DNA of 64,000 bases. It comes from Pseudopedobacter beijingensis (GTDB lineage Bacteria > Bacteroidota > Bacteroidia > Sphingobacteriales > Sphingobacteriaceae). Of the stretch, positions 26,750 through 34,682 are shown in pieces. Within the stretch, counting starts at the first letter, position 1. The number at the start of each line of letters is the position of its first letter. The notes under the pieces were generated by a model. The model had not been told where the DNA came from and searched no databases. It saw only the letters and a program-made list of their open reading frames with translations. Where the stretch lies: the NCBI RefSeq assembly GCF_042678145.1, contig NZ_JBHUDG010000001.1, forward strand, positions 124,001 to 188,000. Reading direction: 5' to 3'. The translations under genes were made by a program, and so were the position numbers.

Positions 26750-27310
26750 ATGAACAGTTTAATTAAAAAAAATATTTTACTTGTATTCCTGTTGGTTACA
26801 ATAATTGCGAGTGTAAAAGCACAATTTAAAAAAGGTGACGATGTATTGATTTCTTTTCAGAATAGCGTTTATTATGGTTCCCAAACCAATGATCTGTCAG
26901 TTTTACTTTCAACAGATTTTAATGGTAAATCTGATTTTGCATCCTTGAAATCTGCAAAATGGGAAGATCTTACCTCATTGTTTGAGTATACCGATTCGAA
27001 AGAAATTAAACATTCTGGAGAAAAGAGTCTTTCTAAATATCTGCAGGAAGGCAAACCCTTATTTATTGCTTTTAAATATACTGGAAAAGAGTCCGCTAAA
27101 CCATCTCAAAGAATGTGGATTATAAAATCTTTTATGGTAAAAAAAGGAGGGAAAAAATTACAGACATCTGATGTAATGTTTATAAATAATCCTGAGAATG
27201 ATGAAAATGTGGGATGGGAGCTATGGGGGCAAGGGAGCACCTTTAGGTTTAGGTCCAATATGACAAAGAAAGCTTCTGAAAGCTGGGCTGTTTTAGAAAT
27301 CAAACCTTAA
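26750..27310 (+). CDS. Small secreted DUF5017-like single-module protein
   Basis: 186 residues; the signal peptide (1-24) ends SVKAQ, with no lipobox. The mature part is one beta-sandwich-like module: SFQNSVYYGSQTNDLSVLLS, AKWEDLTSLFEY, GKPLFIAFKYTG, FINNPENDENVGW, SWAVLEIKP. It aligns almost end to end with residues about 40-195 of the fused esterase that follows, and its core resembles the DUF5017 lipoproteins at 21562 and 40069. It is probably a free glycan-binding module made by tandem duplication. It is followed after 1 bp by the esterase gene. Confidence 0.72.
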   Translation: MNSLIKKNILLVFLLVTIIASVKAQFKKGDDVLISFQNSVYYGSQTNDLSVLLSTDFNGKSDFASLKSAKWEDLTSLFEYTDSKEIKHSGEKSLSKYLQEGKPLFIAFKYTGKESAKPSQRMWIIKSFMVKKGGKKLQTSDVMFINNPENDENVGWELWGQGSTFRFRSNMTKKASESWAVLEIKP

Positions 27311-27311
27311 A

Positions 27312-28997
27312 ATGTTTAAAATAATGATTTTATATAAAAGAGATCCTTTTCTGATCTTAAGACAAGTTTCTAAAAGTTGCCTTACGTTACAGTTAATGCT
27401 GTTGTTAATGGGGCAGGCAGTTTTAGCCCAGTTTACGGAGAAGGATAAAATATCTCTGTCTTTTGAAAACTGTGTGTATTATGGCTCTCAGAAAAATGAC
27501 TTATCTGTACATTTATCAACAGATTATAGTGGAAAAACTGATTTTTTATCCGTCAAGTCTGCAAAATGGGAAGATATTACTTCGCTGTTTGAATATAGCG
27601 ATTCTAAAGAGTATAAATCTTCTGGGACAAAAGATATTTCAAAGTATATTCAGAAAGGGAAACCTTTGTTTATTGCCTTTAAATACACGGGTAAACCTTC
27701 TGCAAATTCGTCTCAAAGAATGTGGATTATAAGAAACCTGTTGACTAAACGCTCAGGAACGAATCTGGAAACATCAGATTTGATATTTGTAAACAATCCT
27801 GATAATGACCAGAATGTAAGTTGGGAAATGTTTGGAAAAGCATTCAGGTATCGTAGCCAGTTAACTAAAAAAGCTGCGGAAAGTTGGGCAATAATAGAAG
27901 TTTTTCCAGATAAAAAAACGGCAGAAGCTAAGAAAGCAAATAATTCTGGAGATACAGTAAGTGCGGTAACAGAAAAGACAGTATCTAACCTAGTTTCTCA
28001 AGAAGAAATCAGGATTGCAATGGAAAGTTTGTATCTGGGAAAAGGACCAGATTTCACAAAATATGCCCATCCAAAAATAGAGATTACCAAGAAGTTTAAG
28101 GAAACTGGACATGAGCGATGGCATATAAAATATTTGGTAGATGAAAATGAATATGCTTATGCCTATATTCTAATTCCTGCAGGCATTACTAAAGGGCAAA
28201 AATTACCTGCAGTATTGGCTCCGCACCCAACTGCTAACACGGGAAAAGATAGAGTAGTAGGAATATATCCTGAACCACCTAAAAACGAGAAAGACCAGGT
28301 AGAAAGAGAGAACAGAAGATATGCCACCGATTTAGTAGAAAGAGGCTTTGTCGTTTTTGCTCCAGACAGAGCAGCATATGGTGAAAGAAGGTTAGAAAAT
28401 GGTACTTATAAAACAGAAATGCCCGCTTTTCAAAAATATTTAAGCGCAAAACACCCTGGTTTTTCCTTAGTGGGTAAGAATGTGTATGATTTGAGAATAG
28501 CGTTAAATGTTTTAATAGGTCTAGATTTCGTTGATGCTGAAAATATAGGCGTGATTGGACACTCTTTAGGTGCATGGGATGCGATTATGCTTGTTGCATT
28601 TGAACCACGTATTAAAGCTGCCGTGGTAAATTCGGGCGGTATGGTTGCTTTTGATTCTAAGTTGTGGGATCCCAATTCCGAAGATTTAAAGGAATATTTG
28701 AAAAATCCTAAAAAGAGCGACCTGGGGAAAAATACCAATCTTTTTATCATGATGGCAGCTCCAAGAGCAATATTGTATCAGTATTCTTTATTTGATTCAT
28801 TTAATAAAGGTAATCCTAATATTTTGGAGGCCCATAGACACATTACTGAGTATTATCAATCAATACTCAAAAAGAAGCGAGTCGATTTTAACTTTTATAT
28901 GCATAACGCAGGACATGATTTTACAAGAGAATCAAGAATGCTTTCATATGCGTGGTTAGAGGCCAGACTTAAAAAGAGGAGTGATATAATCAATTAG
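27312..28997 (+). CDS. Secreted DUF5017-like module fused to an alpha/beta-hydrolase esterase
   Basis: 561 residues. The signal region (about 1-40) ends AVLAQ. Module about 42-197 copies the preceding gene (SFENCVYYGSQKNDLSVHLS, AKWEDITSLFEY, FVNNPDNDQNVSW). A linker of about 30 residues leads to an alpha/beta-hydrolase domain about 235-561: HPTANTGKDR in the oxyanion region, GHSLGAW with nucleophile Ser418, and a C-terminal HNAGHDF as likely catalytic His. It looks like a carbohydrate esterase of the acetyl xylan/xylan-like group with an attached binding module. The module fusion gives a function clue for the DUF5017-like fold. Confidence 0.75.
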   Translation: MFKIMILYKRDPFLILRQVSKSCLTLQLMLLLMGQAVLAQFTEKDKISLSFENCVYYGSQKNDLSVHLSTDYSGKTDFLSVKSAKWEDITSLFEYSDSKEYKSSGTKDISKYIQKGKPLFIAFKYTGKPSANSSQRMWIIRNLLTKRSGTNLETSDLIFVNNPDNDQNVSWEMFGKAFRYRSQLTKKAAESWAIIEVFPDKKTAEAKKANNSGDTVSAVTEKTVSNLVSQEEIRIAMESLYLGKGPDFTKYAHPKIEITKKFKETGHERWHIKYLVDENEYAYAYILIPAGITKGQKLPAVLAPHPTANTGKDRVVGIYPEPPKNEKDQVERENRRYATDLVERGFVVFAPDRAAYGERRLENGTYKTEMPAFQKYLSAKHPGFSLVGKNVYDLRIALNVLIGLDFVDAENIGVIGHSLGAWDAIMLVAFEPRIKAAVVNSGGMVAFDSKLWDPNSEDLKEYLKNPKKSDLGKNTNLFIMMAAPRAILYQYSLFDSFNKGNPNILEAHRHITEYYQSILKKKRVDFNFYMHNAGHDFTRESRMLSYAWLEARLKKRSDIIN

Positions 28998-29017
28998 CAG
29001 GTTTTTATCTAGATATG

Positions 29018-29039
29018 ATTCTCTCAGCCATAAGAGAAT
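29018..29039 (+). other. Small hairpin between esterase and beta-helix genes
   Basis: ATTCTCT (29018-29024) pairs with AGAGAAT (29033-29039) with an 8-nt loop; CAGG and CCTG flank it at 28998 and 29051. It could be a leader or weak terminator structure; evidence is thin. Confidence 0.3.
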
Positions 29040-29076
29040 GGGCGTACATACCTGTTTTTACTATTAAATCCCAGAT

Positions 29077-31698
29077 ATGATGATTAGAAATTTACTTTTG
29101 ATTTTTGTATTATTTATAAATGTTCGTGTTTTCTCTCAGGTTACACGGTTTGTAGGCCCAGAAAGTGTCGGTTCCGGAGATGGAATGACAGCAGCAAATG
29201 CAGCAGATTTTTTAAATACTAATTTTTGGACAGACATTCAGCTATTACTGCAAACGCAACCTGTAACGGTAAAATTTATCGCCGGTATTTATTCCAGGGC
29301 ATATACCGAAAAACGTCTGTATTTAAACCAAAAAGGACATGCTAAAAATCAGTTGGTATTAGAAGGAGATTTAAATAATACAATTTTCACAGCGCCTACT
29401 GGTTACCAGGAATCTGCCATTATGATATGGATTTATAATTCCAGAAATATTATAATAAAGAATTTTAGTTTTACTGGGAATGGTAAAGTTAATTATGTGT
29501 TGAGAATGACTTCTGGTCAAGGAGGTGTAACCAAGGATATCTTAGTAGAAAATTGCCATTGGTATGATATGAAAGGAGTTGAATATGGAGCCACTGGTGT
29601 AGGACAGCCTACAACCTCTTACGTTACCTATAAAAATTGTAGTTTTAAAAGAATAGGTTCTGGTAGTGGAGCACATATGATATATAATGCTTATGGTTCA
29701 CACCATATAAGTATTATTGATTCTCATTTTGAAGATTGTACAGGAGATTATGTGAGGTTTAGGGATAATTTGGATTATGGAACTGTTAGCGGTTCAACTT
29801 TTATAAGAACTTCGGGATACTCTAATCGTCCTTTTATCTCCGTACCTTTATTTAATGATATTGATCCTGGAGATGAAGTTTTTGCTACAAACTATTCTTT
29901 TACCAATAATGTTTTTACCAATGCAACGGAAGCTATAAAATTTTATAGTAGTGGTTATGATCCTATAGGAAGAAATCATTTATTAACAGCTTCAGAGGGG
30001 GGGATCTTAAGTGGAGGTACTGCTCAGCAAAAGAAAAATTTATTACTAAATAATTTTAATATTAATACCGATTTAATAAGGCTAGATGATAACACTTTCA
30101 ATATCATAACCAGAGAGGTAACCATGGAAAGTGTAACCAATTATGGATCTCAGTCAAGAGGTTGGACTGGGGCAGTAGATATTTCGGAGTTATTTACTAA
30201 TACTGCTAATTTGCTGCCGTGGGAAGAAAACTATTATAATCTTCGGGCTGGTGTATGGAATAATGAAAGTAGAACACTTTATTATAATTTGGGTGCAGGT
30301 ACTGGTGGTGAAGATAAAATATTTACAGGCATACAGCCTGTTAAAGTTGGTGGTAGTTCTATATCAACAGAAAGTATACCGGGTTTTTTGCCCTATATTC
30401 CTGAAACAGATGGAGGAGGTTTTGCCAGAGTAGCTTATCCTAGCTCTAATGCAGCTTTTACTTTACAGGATATGAGTTCAGACGAGTCAACTTTGAAAAT
30501 AAGTTCTTCGGGAAGTGGTTATCCGGCAAAATTTTCGTTATATAATATTCTAAAGACATCCCCTGTATCAAGTTTGTTTTTTACAATATCTTTTAAGGAT
30601 AGTACCTATACACAAGTTCTATGGACATGTTCAATGGGAAATCATACTGGTATAGATAATCTTTTTTCAGACGGATCTTTTTTGTCCGCAAGTTCTGCAA
30701 CATCAAATCCAGAGGTATTTAATGCTTTTAGGTGGCGTATAGCCAGGACTAACCCTAATGTTATAGATTTTCAATATAGAAATAAGACTTTAGAATCAGA
30801 AAATGCATCCTACACCACTGTTAATATACCCTATTTTTACAGAGGAGGTGAATTTGCCATTGAAGTATATGCCAATAATGATGAAGATCCTAAAAGTTAT
30901 ACGCGTGGAGGAATCATATACGAAATACCGTCTAGGGCCTATCATATATGGAGCAATGGAGAGCGTATTTTAAAAGAAATCGACAATTATGCTTTTCCTG
31001 CAAATCAGCTTGCCGTAGGTTTGCCTATAAACTCTTTTATGATACATGGGACAAATAGCTCGTCTACACCAAATCCGGATGTTATTGTTGGTGATAATTC
31101 CGCGGAACTAACGATAGGGAAAATCAGGATGGATTTTGCCAGCATCGTTACGCTGCCGGTAACATTAACTTCTTTTGATGTGAAGCAACAACAGGGGAAT
31201 GTATTGTTAAATTGGGCAACAAACTCAGAAGTTGATAATGCTTACTTTGAGATCTTGCGCTCTACGGATGGTAAAGGATTTAGTGAGATAGGTAATGTAA
31301 AAGGAACCGGAAATTCGAGGTCGGTCAATAGCTATACCTTTACGGACAAATATCCTCTCGAAGGATTGAATTATTACAGGTTGAGACAGGTAGATTATGA
31401 TGGAGTAGGTAAATACTCAGAAGTTAAAACCGTCAATATTGGCTTTATTGAATCGGAAACTTTAAAAGTTTTAATCCCAGCAAATATAAAGGAGATACAT
31501 TTCTCGTATACTTCGCAAGATACTGGAGAGTCTGTGCTACAAGTTCTTGATGTACAAGGCAGGAAATACACGGAGGAAAAAATACAATTGAAAAAAGGCG
31601 AGAATTACTTTTTTATTGAATCCAGTTTGCCCTCCGGCGTGTACATAGCGCTGTTAAGGTTAAAAGATCAGGCTATAATTGCAAAATTTATTAAATAA
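29077..31698 (+). CDS. Secreted right-handed beta-helix protein with T9SS sorting domain
   Basis: 873 residues; the signal peptide (1-20) ends RVFSQ. Residues about 45-330 carry the repeats of a parallel beta-helix (NIIIKNFSFTGNG, ILVENCHWYDMKG, VTYKNCSFKRIG, ISIIDSHFEDCTG), a fold used by pectin/alginate-type lyases and GH28. Residues about 450-700 are a beta module shared with the protein at 22508 (VFNAFRWRIAR, DFQYRNK, PINSFMIHG). A fibronectin-like stretch (LPVTLTSFDVKQQQGNVLLNWA) and a T9SS C-terminal domain end the protein. The catalytic family cannot be assigned by eye; a lyase or a binding protein is possible. Confidence 0.75.
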   Translation: MMIRNLLLIFVLFINVRVFSQVTRFVGPESVGSGDGMTAANAADFLNTNFWTDIQLLLQTQPVTVKFIAGIYSRAYTEKRLYLNQKGHAKNQLVLEGDLNNTIFTAPTGYQESAIMIWIYNSRNIIIKNFSFTGNGKVNYVLRMTSGQGGVTKDILVENCHWYDMKGVEYGATGVGQPTTSYVTYKNCSFKRIGSGSGAHMIYNAYGSHHISIIDSHFEDCTGDYVRFRDNLDYGTVSGSTFIRTSGYSNRPFISVPLFNDIDPGDEVFATNYSFTNNVFTNATEAIKFYSSGYDPIGRNHLLTASEGGILSGGTAQQKKNLLLNNFNINTDLIRLDDNTFNIITREVTMESVTNYGSQSRGWTGAVDISELFTNTANLLPWEENYYNLRAGVWNNESRTLYYNLGAGTGGEDKIFTGIQPVKVGGSSISTESIPGFLPYIPETDGGGFARVAYPSSNAAFTLQDMSSDESTLKISSSGSGYPAKFSLYNILKTSPVSSLFFTISFKDSTYTQVLWTCSMGNHTGIDNLFSDGSFLSASSATSNPEVFNAFRWRIARTNPNVIDFQYRNKTLESENASYTTVNIPYFYRGGEFAIEVYANNDEDPKSYTRGGIIYEIPSRAYHIWSNGERILKEIDNYAFPANQLAVGLPINSFMIHGTNSSSTPNPDVIVGDNSAELTIGKIRMDFASIVTLPVTLTSFDVKQQQGNVLLNWATNSEVDNAYFEILRSTDGKGFSEIGNVKGTGNSRSVNSYTFTDKYPLEGLNYYRLRQVDYDGVGKYSEVKTVNIGFIESETLKVLIPANIKEIHFSYTSQDTGESVLQVLDVQGRKYTEEKIQLKKGENYFFIESSLPSGVYIALLRLKDQAIIAKFIK

Positions 31699-31714
31699 AC
31701 AAATTAAATTAGAT

Positions 31715-32524
31715 ATGAAATCAATTACTTATAAATTTCTACAGTTAAGGAAACAAATTATTCAGATACCTTTTCTGGCATTATTGGTAATGTTATTATT
31801 ACTTACAGGATGTCTTTCAAAAAAGAATTCTCAAACAAATAAATCAGGTTATGATTTATATTTACTGGTAGGACAGTCAAATATGGTAGGTGTTGGAAAG
31901 ATAGAGGCTGAAGATACATCAGAACATCCAAGAGTATTCGTTTTAGATGAAACAGATGAATTCGTGTTAGCTAAAGATCCTTTACCTTTTAAAAGAAAGA
32001 CTAAGGGAGTAGGGCCAGGGTTAACATTTGGGAAAATAATGGCTGAGGCGAATCCTAAAGTTAAAATAGGTCTTATACCAGGGGCTGTAGGAGGTACAAA
32101 AATATCTTATTGGACACCGGATAATCCAAGAGGCCTATATCAGGAAGCAATACGTAAGGCAAAAGTAGCTATGCAAAAGGGAGAATTAAAAGGAATTATA
32201 TGGCAACAGGGGGAATCTGATTCGAATATGAAAGACGCTCCTTTATATAAAGAACGTTTGCTTAAATTGTTAACTACTTTCCGCAAAGATTTGGGTGATG
32301 ATAAGCTTCCTATTGTTATAGGTGGTGTAGGTGATTTTTTAAAATCATCTCAATATAAAGTGGTTAATAAAGCTATGCAAGAGGTGGCTGATGAAATAGG
32401 GAATGCCCGGTTTTCTGAAGCTAGTACCCTCGGAGATATTGGAGATAAATTACATTTTAATTCAGCAGCCCAAAGAGAAAACGGAAAGAATATGGCAACA
32501 GCTATGCTGAAAATAAAAAAATAA
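31715..32524 (+). CDS. Sialate O-acetylesterase-like lipoprotein (SGNH fold)
   Basis: About 269 residues when read from the ATG at 31715; a TTG at 31679 would overlap the previous gene and adds nothing. A transmembrane-like signal with lipobox LLLTGC follows. The hydrolase domain has LVGQSNMVG (Ser nucleophile), GAVGGTKISYW and WQQGESDS, the hallmarks of the sialate O-acetylesterase family (formerly DUF303), with a final DKLHFNSAAQ providing the Asp/His pair. It is expected to remove acetyl groups from sialic acid or, in this family's plant-glycan relatives, from xylan-like sugars. It is the last gene of locus 2. Confidence 0.85.
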   Translation: MKSITYKFLQLRKQIIQIPFLALLVMLLLLTGCLSKKNSQTNKSGYDLYLLVGQSNMVGVGKIEAEDTSEHPRVFVLDETDEFVLAKDPLPFKRKTKGVGPGLTFGKIMAEANPKVKIGLIPGAVGGTKISYWTPDNPRGLYQEAIRKAKVAMQKGELKGIIWQQGESDSNMKDAPLYKERLLKLLTTFRKDLGDDKLPIVIGGVGDFLKSSQYKVVNKAMQEVADEIGNARFSEASTLGDIGDKLHFNSAAQRENGKNMATAMLKIKK

Positions 32525-32616
32525 TAACTAAAGTATTTTGACTTTTTAAAGATAACAATTAAGACATACTGAAATTATATCTTAAAAAGATCCAATAAAA
32601 CTTCAAGTCTATTTAA

Positions 32617-32658
32617 TAGAACTATATTGTATAATTTCAATTATACAATATAGTTCTA
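32617..32658. repeat. Perfect 20-bp inverted repeat between the two SusC/SusD loci
   Basis: Arms 32617-32636 and 32639-32658 are exact inverse complements separated by 2 nt. It is very AT-rich, with no T-run after it. It lies 40 bp upstream of the predicted -33 box of the next sigma gene. Either an RNA hairpin ending locus 2 or a regulator-binding site for locus 3. Confidence 0.7.
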
Positions 32659-32697
32659 CCTCATATTTGCTTTTTAGAGAAGAATAATAGCATACCC

Positions 32698-32730
32698 TTT
32701 GCATTTCTGATATTTATATCAATATATTTG
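32698..32730 (+). promoter_or_regulatory. Predicted primary-sigma promoter of the second ECF sigma gene
   Basis: TTTG at 32698-32701, a 21-nt spacer and TATATTTG at 32723-32730 match the Bacteroidota primary-sigma consensus TTTG-N19-21-TAnnTTTG. The start codon at 32748 lies 17 nt downstream, leaving a short leader. Confidence 0.7.
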
Positions 32731-32747
32731 TTAGGTAAACCTGGCAA

Positions 32748-33341
32748 ATGATATCGTATATCAAATATACTGACGAAGAACTTACTGATCTGTTGCGTAC
32801 AGGAGATGAATTGGCTTACCAAGAGCTATACAACCGCTATTGGGATGTTTTGTTGGATACCGCTTTTAAAAGAATAAGTTCTATAGAACTTGCCGAGGAA
32901 ATTGTCCAGGATATTTTTGTAAATCTGTTTATCAGGAGGGAGAGTCTAACCATTAAATCTTCTTTTGAAGGCTATCTGAAAAATGCACTTAAATATAAAG
33001 TGTTTGATGTTTTCCGGTCTCAGACTACTCATGATAAATATATCAATGAAGTTCTTAAAAACGTAAATAATCGTAGTATCACTCCGGAAGAAGCTTTGCA
33101 AGTAAAAGAATTGAAAGAAAAAATAGACAGGACGACACAAAAAATGCCCGAAAAATGCAGAGAGGTATTTATCCTGAGTAGAGTAGAGAACTTATCTAAT
33201 AAGCTTATTGCAGAAAGAATGGGGATTTCTGTTAGTACTGTAGAAAAACATATCAGCAAAGCTATGAATATTATTAAAGCAGATTTTCGGGAATATCATC
33301 TTGAAGTTATGCTGTTAATTACAGTTCTTTTAAAAAAATAA
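32748..33341 (+). CDS. ECF RNA polymerase sigma factor (second SusC/SusD locus)
   Basis: 197 residues from an ATG at 32748 (MISYIKYTDEELTDLL). Region 2 is at about 25-95 (ELAEEIVQDIFVNLF). Region 4 is at about 125-180, with the helix-turn-helix ERMGISVSTVEKHISKAM. A hydrophobic tail (LEVMLLITVLL) follows, as is common in this subfamily. It is paralogous to the factor at 13720. A primary-sigma promoter is predicted directly upstream. Its partner FecR begins 66 bp after the stop codon. Confidence 0.92.
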   Translation: MISYIKYTDEELTDLLRTGDELAYQELYNRYWDVLLDTAFKRISSIELAEEIVQDIFVNLFIRRESLTIKSSFEGYLKNALKYKVFDVFRSQTTHDKYINEVLKNVNNRSITPEEALQVKELKEKIDRTTQKMPEKCREVFILSRVENLSNKLIAERMGISVSTVEKHISKAMNIIKADFREYHLEVMLLITVLLKK

Positions 33342-33382
33342 AAAAAAATACTTTTTCGAATAGCGGTTTTTCTTTTGTTGTG

Positions 33383-33392
33383 CGACTTATAG
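33383..33392 (+). promoter_or_regulatory. Possible ECF-type -10 element before fecR (locus 3)
   Basis: CGACTTATAG lies 15 bp before the FecR start and differs by one base from the element at 15050-15059. Shared position before both fecR genes is the only support. Confidence 0.35.
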
Positions 33393-33407
33393 ATAATTAC
33401 ACAGGTA

Positions 33408-34550
33408 ATGGAGAAAAACCGATTATTATATCTAATTGAACGTTCACAAAAAGGAACTGCAACCCCGGCCGAAATATTGGAGTTGGAAGATTTTTATGAG
33501 CGATTTGAAAATAAACCGGGCTATCTGGTAAAATTAGATGATACACAAAAAAAAGCTTATAAAGAGCTAATTTTTAGTCGTATACAAGCTAAAACACATA
33601 AGCAGCCATTAAAGCTTTATAAGAACAGATTATTGAAAGGGCTTCGTATGGCTGCATCTGTATTTATTGTTTGCGGTATTGCCTATTATACCTATCAATT
33701 AAATAAAAATATAAGTACCAATGAGAAAACATTAATTGTTAAACAAGATTCATCGGCCAGGAATAAAGCTATTTTAACTTTAGCAAATGGACAAAAGATA
33801 GTTCTTACTGATGCGAAAATTGGTGTATTGTCTGATGAGGCGGGGGTAGCTATTAGTAAGACTTCTGAAGGTGAGATAGTTTATACTTATAAAAATAGTG
33901 CCGACCAGCAATATGCTGTTAACAAGATAGAGACACCAAGAGGAGAAAAATATCAAATACGATTACCAGACGGTACAAAGGTGTGGTTAAATGCAGCTTC
34001 TTCACTTCGTTATCCGTCTGCTTTTACAGGAAAAGAAAGAAAAGTGAAGTTAAGCGGAGAAGCTTACTTCGAAGTGGCGGTGAATAAGACTAAACCCTTT
34101 AAGGTAGAAACCACTAACCAAACTATAGAGGTATTAGGTACACATTTTAACATCAATAGCTATTCTGACGAAAGCTGGACGAAAACGACCTTGCTGGAAG
34201 GTAGTGTAAAAGTAAGTCGTAACGAAAGATCGGTTACTCTAAAACCGGGACAACAAGCATTTACAGATGCCAATACAGTAGATATTCAGACATCTGTAGT
34301 TGATACGGAAGAAATACTGGCCTGGAAAAATGGATACTTTTTATTCGAAAATGCGGACATCAGATATATTATGAAAAACCTTTCAAGATGGTACAATATT
34401 GAAGTCCAATACGAAGGAGATATTACAAAACAAAAATTTGGGGGGGCATTTCAGCAATCCGCTTCTTTGGAAGAATTGTTGAAATATCTGGAGTCTTACG
34501 GAGACGTACATTTCAAAGTACAGGGAAGGAGGGTGACGGTTATGAAATAA
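33408..34550 (+). CDS. FecR-family anti-sigma factor (second locus)
   Basis: 380 residues. A cytoplasmic anti-sigma region spans about 1-65 (SQKGTATPAEILELEDFYERF). One membrane segment lies near 78-95, followed by a periplasmic FecR domain about 150-275 (ETPRGEKYQIRLPDGTKVWL, IEVLGTHFNINSY) and a DUF4974-type C-terminus (AWKNGYFLFEN, LSRWYNIEVQYEG). Clearly paralogous to the protein at 15094. It should control the sigma factor at 32748 in response to the STN domain of the SusC at 34683. Confidence 0.92.
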   Translation: MEKNRLLYLIERSQKGTATPAEILELEDFYERFENKPGYLVKLDDTQKKAYKELIFSRIQAKTHKQPLKLYKNRLLKGLRMAASVFIVCGIAYYTYQLNKNISTNEKTLIVKQDSSARNKAILTLANGQKIVLTDAKIGVLSDEAGVAISKTSEGEIVYTYKNSADQQYAVNKIETPRGEKYQIRLPDGTKVWLNAASSLRYPSAFTGKERKVKLSGEAYFEVAVNKTKPFKVETTNQTIEVLGTHFNINSYSDESWTKTTLLEGSVKVSRNERSVTLKPGQQAFTDANTVDIQTSVVDTEEILAWKNGYFLFENADIRYIMKNLSRWYNIEVQYEGDITKQKFGGAFQQSASLEELLKYLESYGDVHFKVQGRRVTVMK

Positions 34551-34571
34551 ATTTGTGACGTTACCAAAAAA

Positions 34572-34620
34572 CCGGAAGCGTTTGCGGCGCCCCCGGGGAG
34601 CGTATCGGCTTGACAGAGCC
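34572..34620. other. Short GC-rich block between fecR and susC
   Basis: A block of about 49 bp including GCGGCGCCCCCGGGGAGCG stands out against AT-rich surroundings. It contains self-complementary CCCCGGGG and GGCGCC but no clean terminator. Its origin is unknown; it might be a structured leader, an inserted fragment or a sequencing artefact. Confidence 0.5.
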
Positions 34621-34682
34621 AATACAAGGTAATAAATCAATACAGTCAGTTCAATAACTAATTCATTTAAAACCTAATTCAA

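Noticed and set aside
31679..31714. TTG start for the sialate O-acetylesterase-like gene
   Set aside because: It overlaps the previous gene's end and displaces the lipoprotein signal; ATG 31715 fits.
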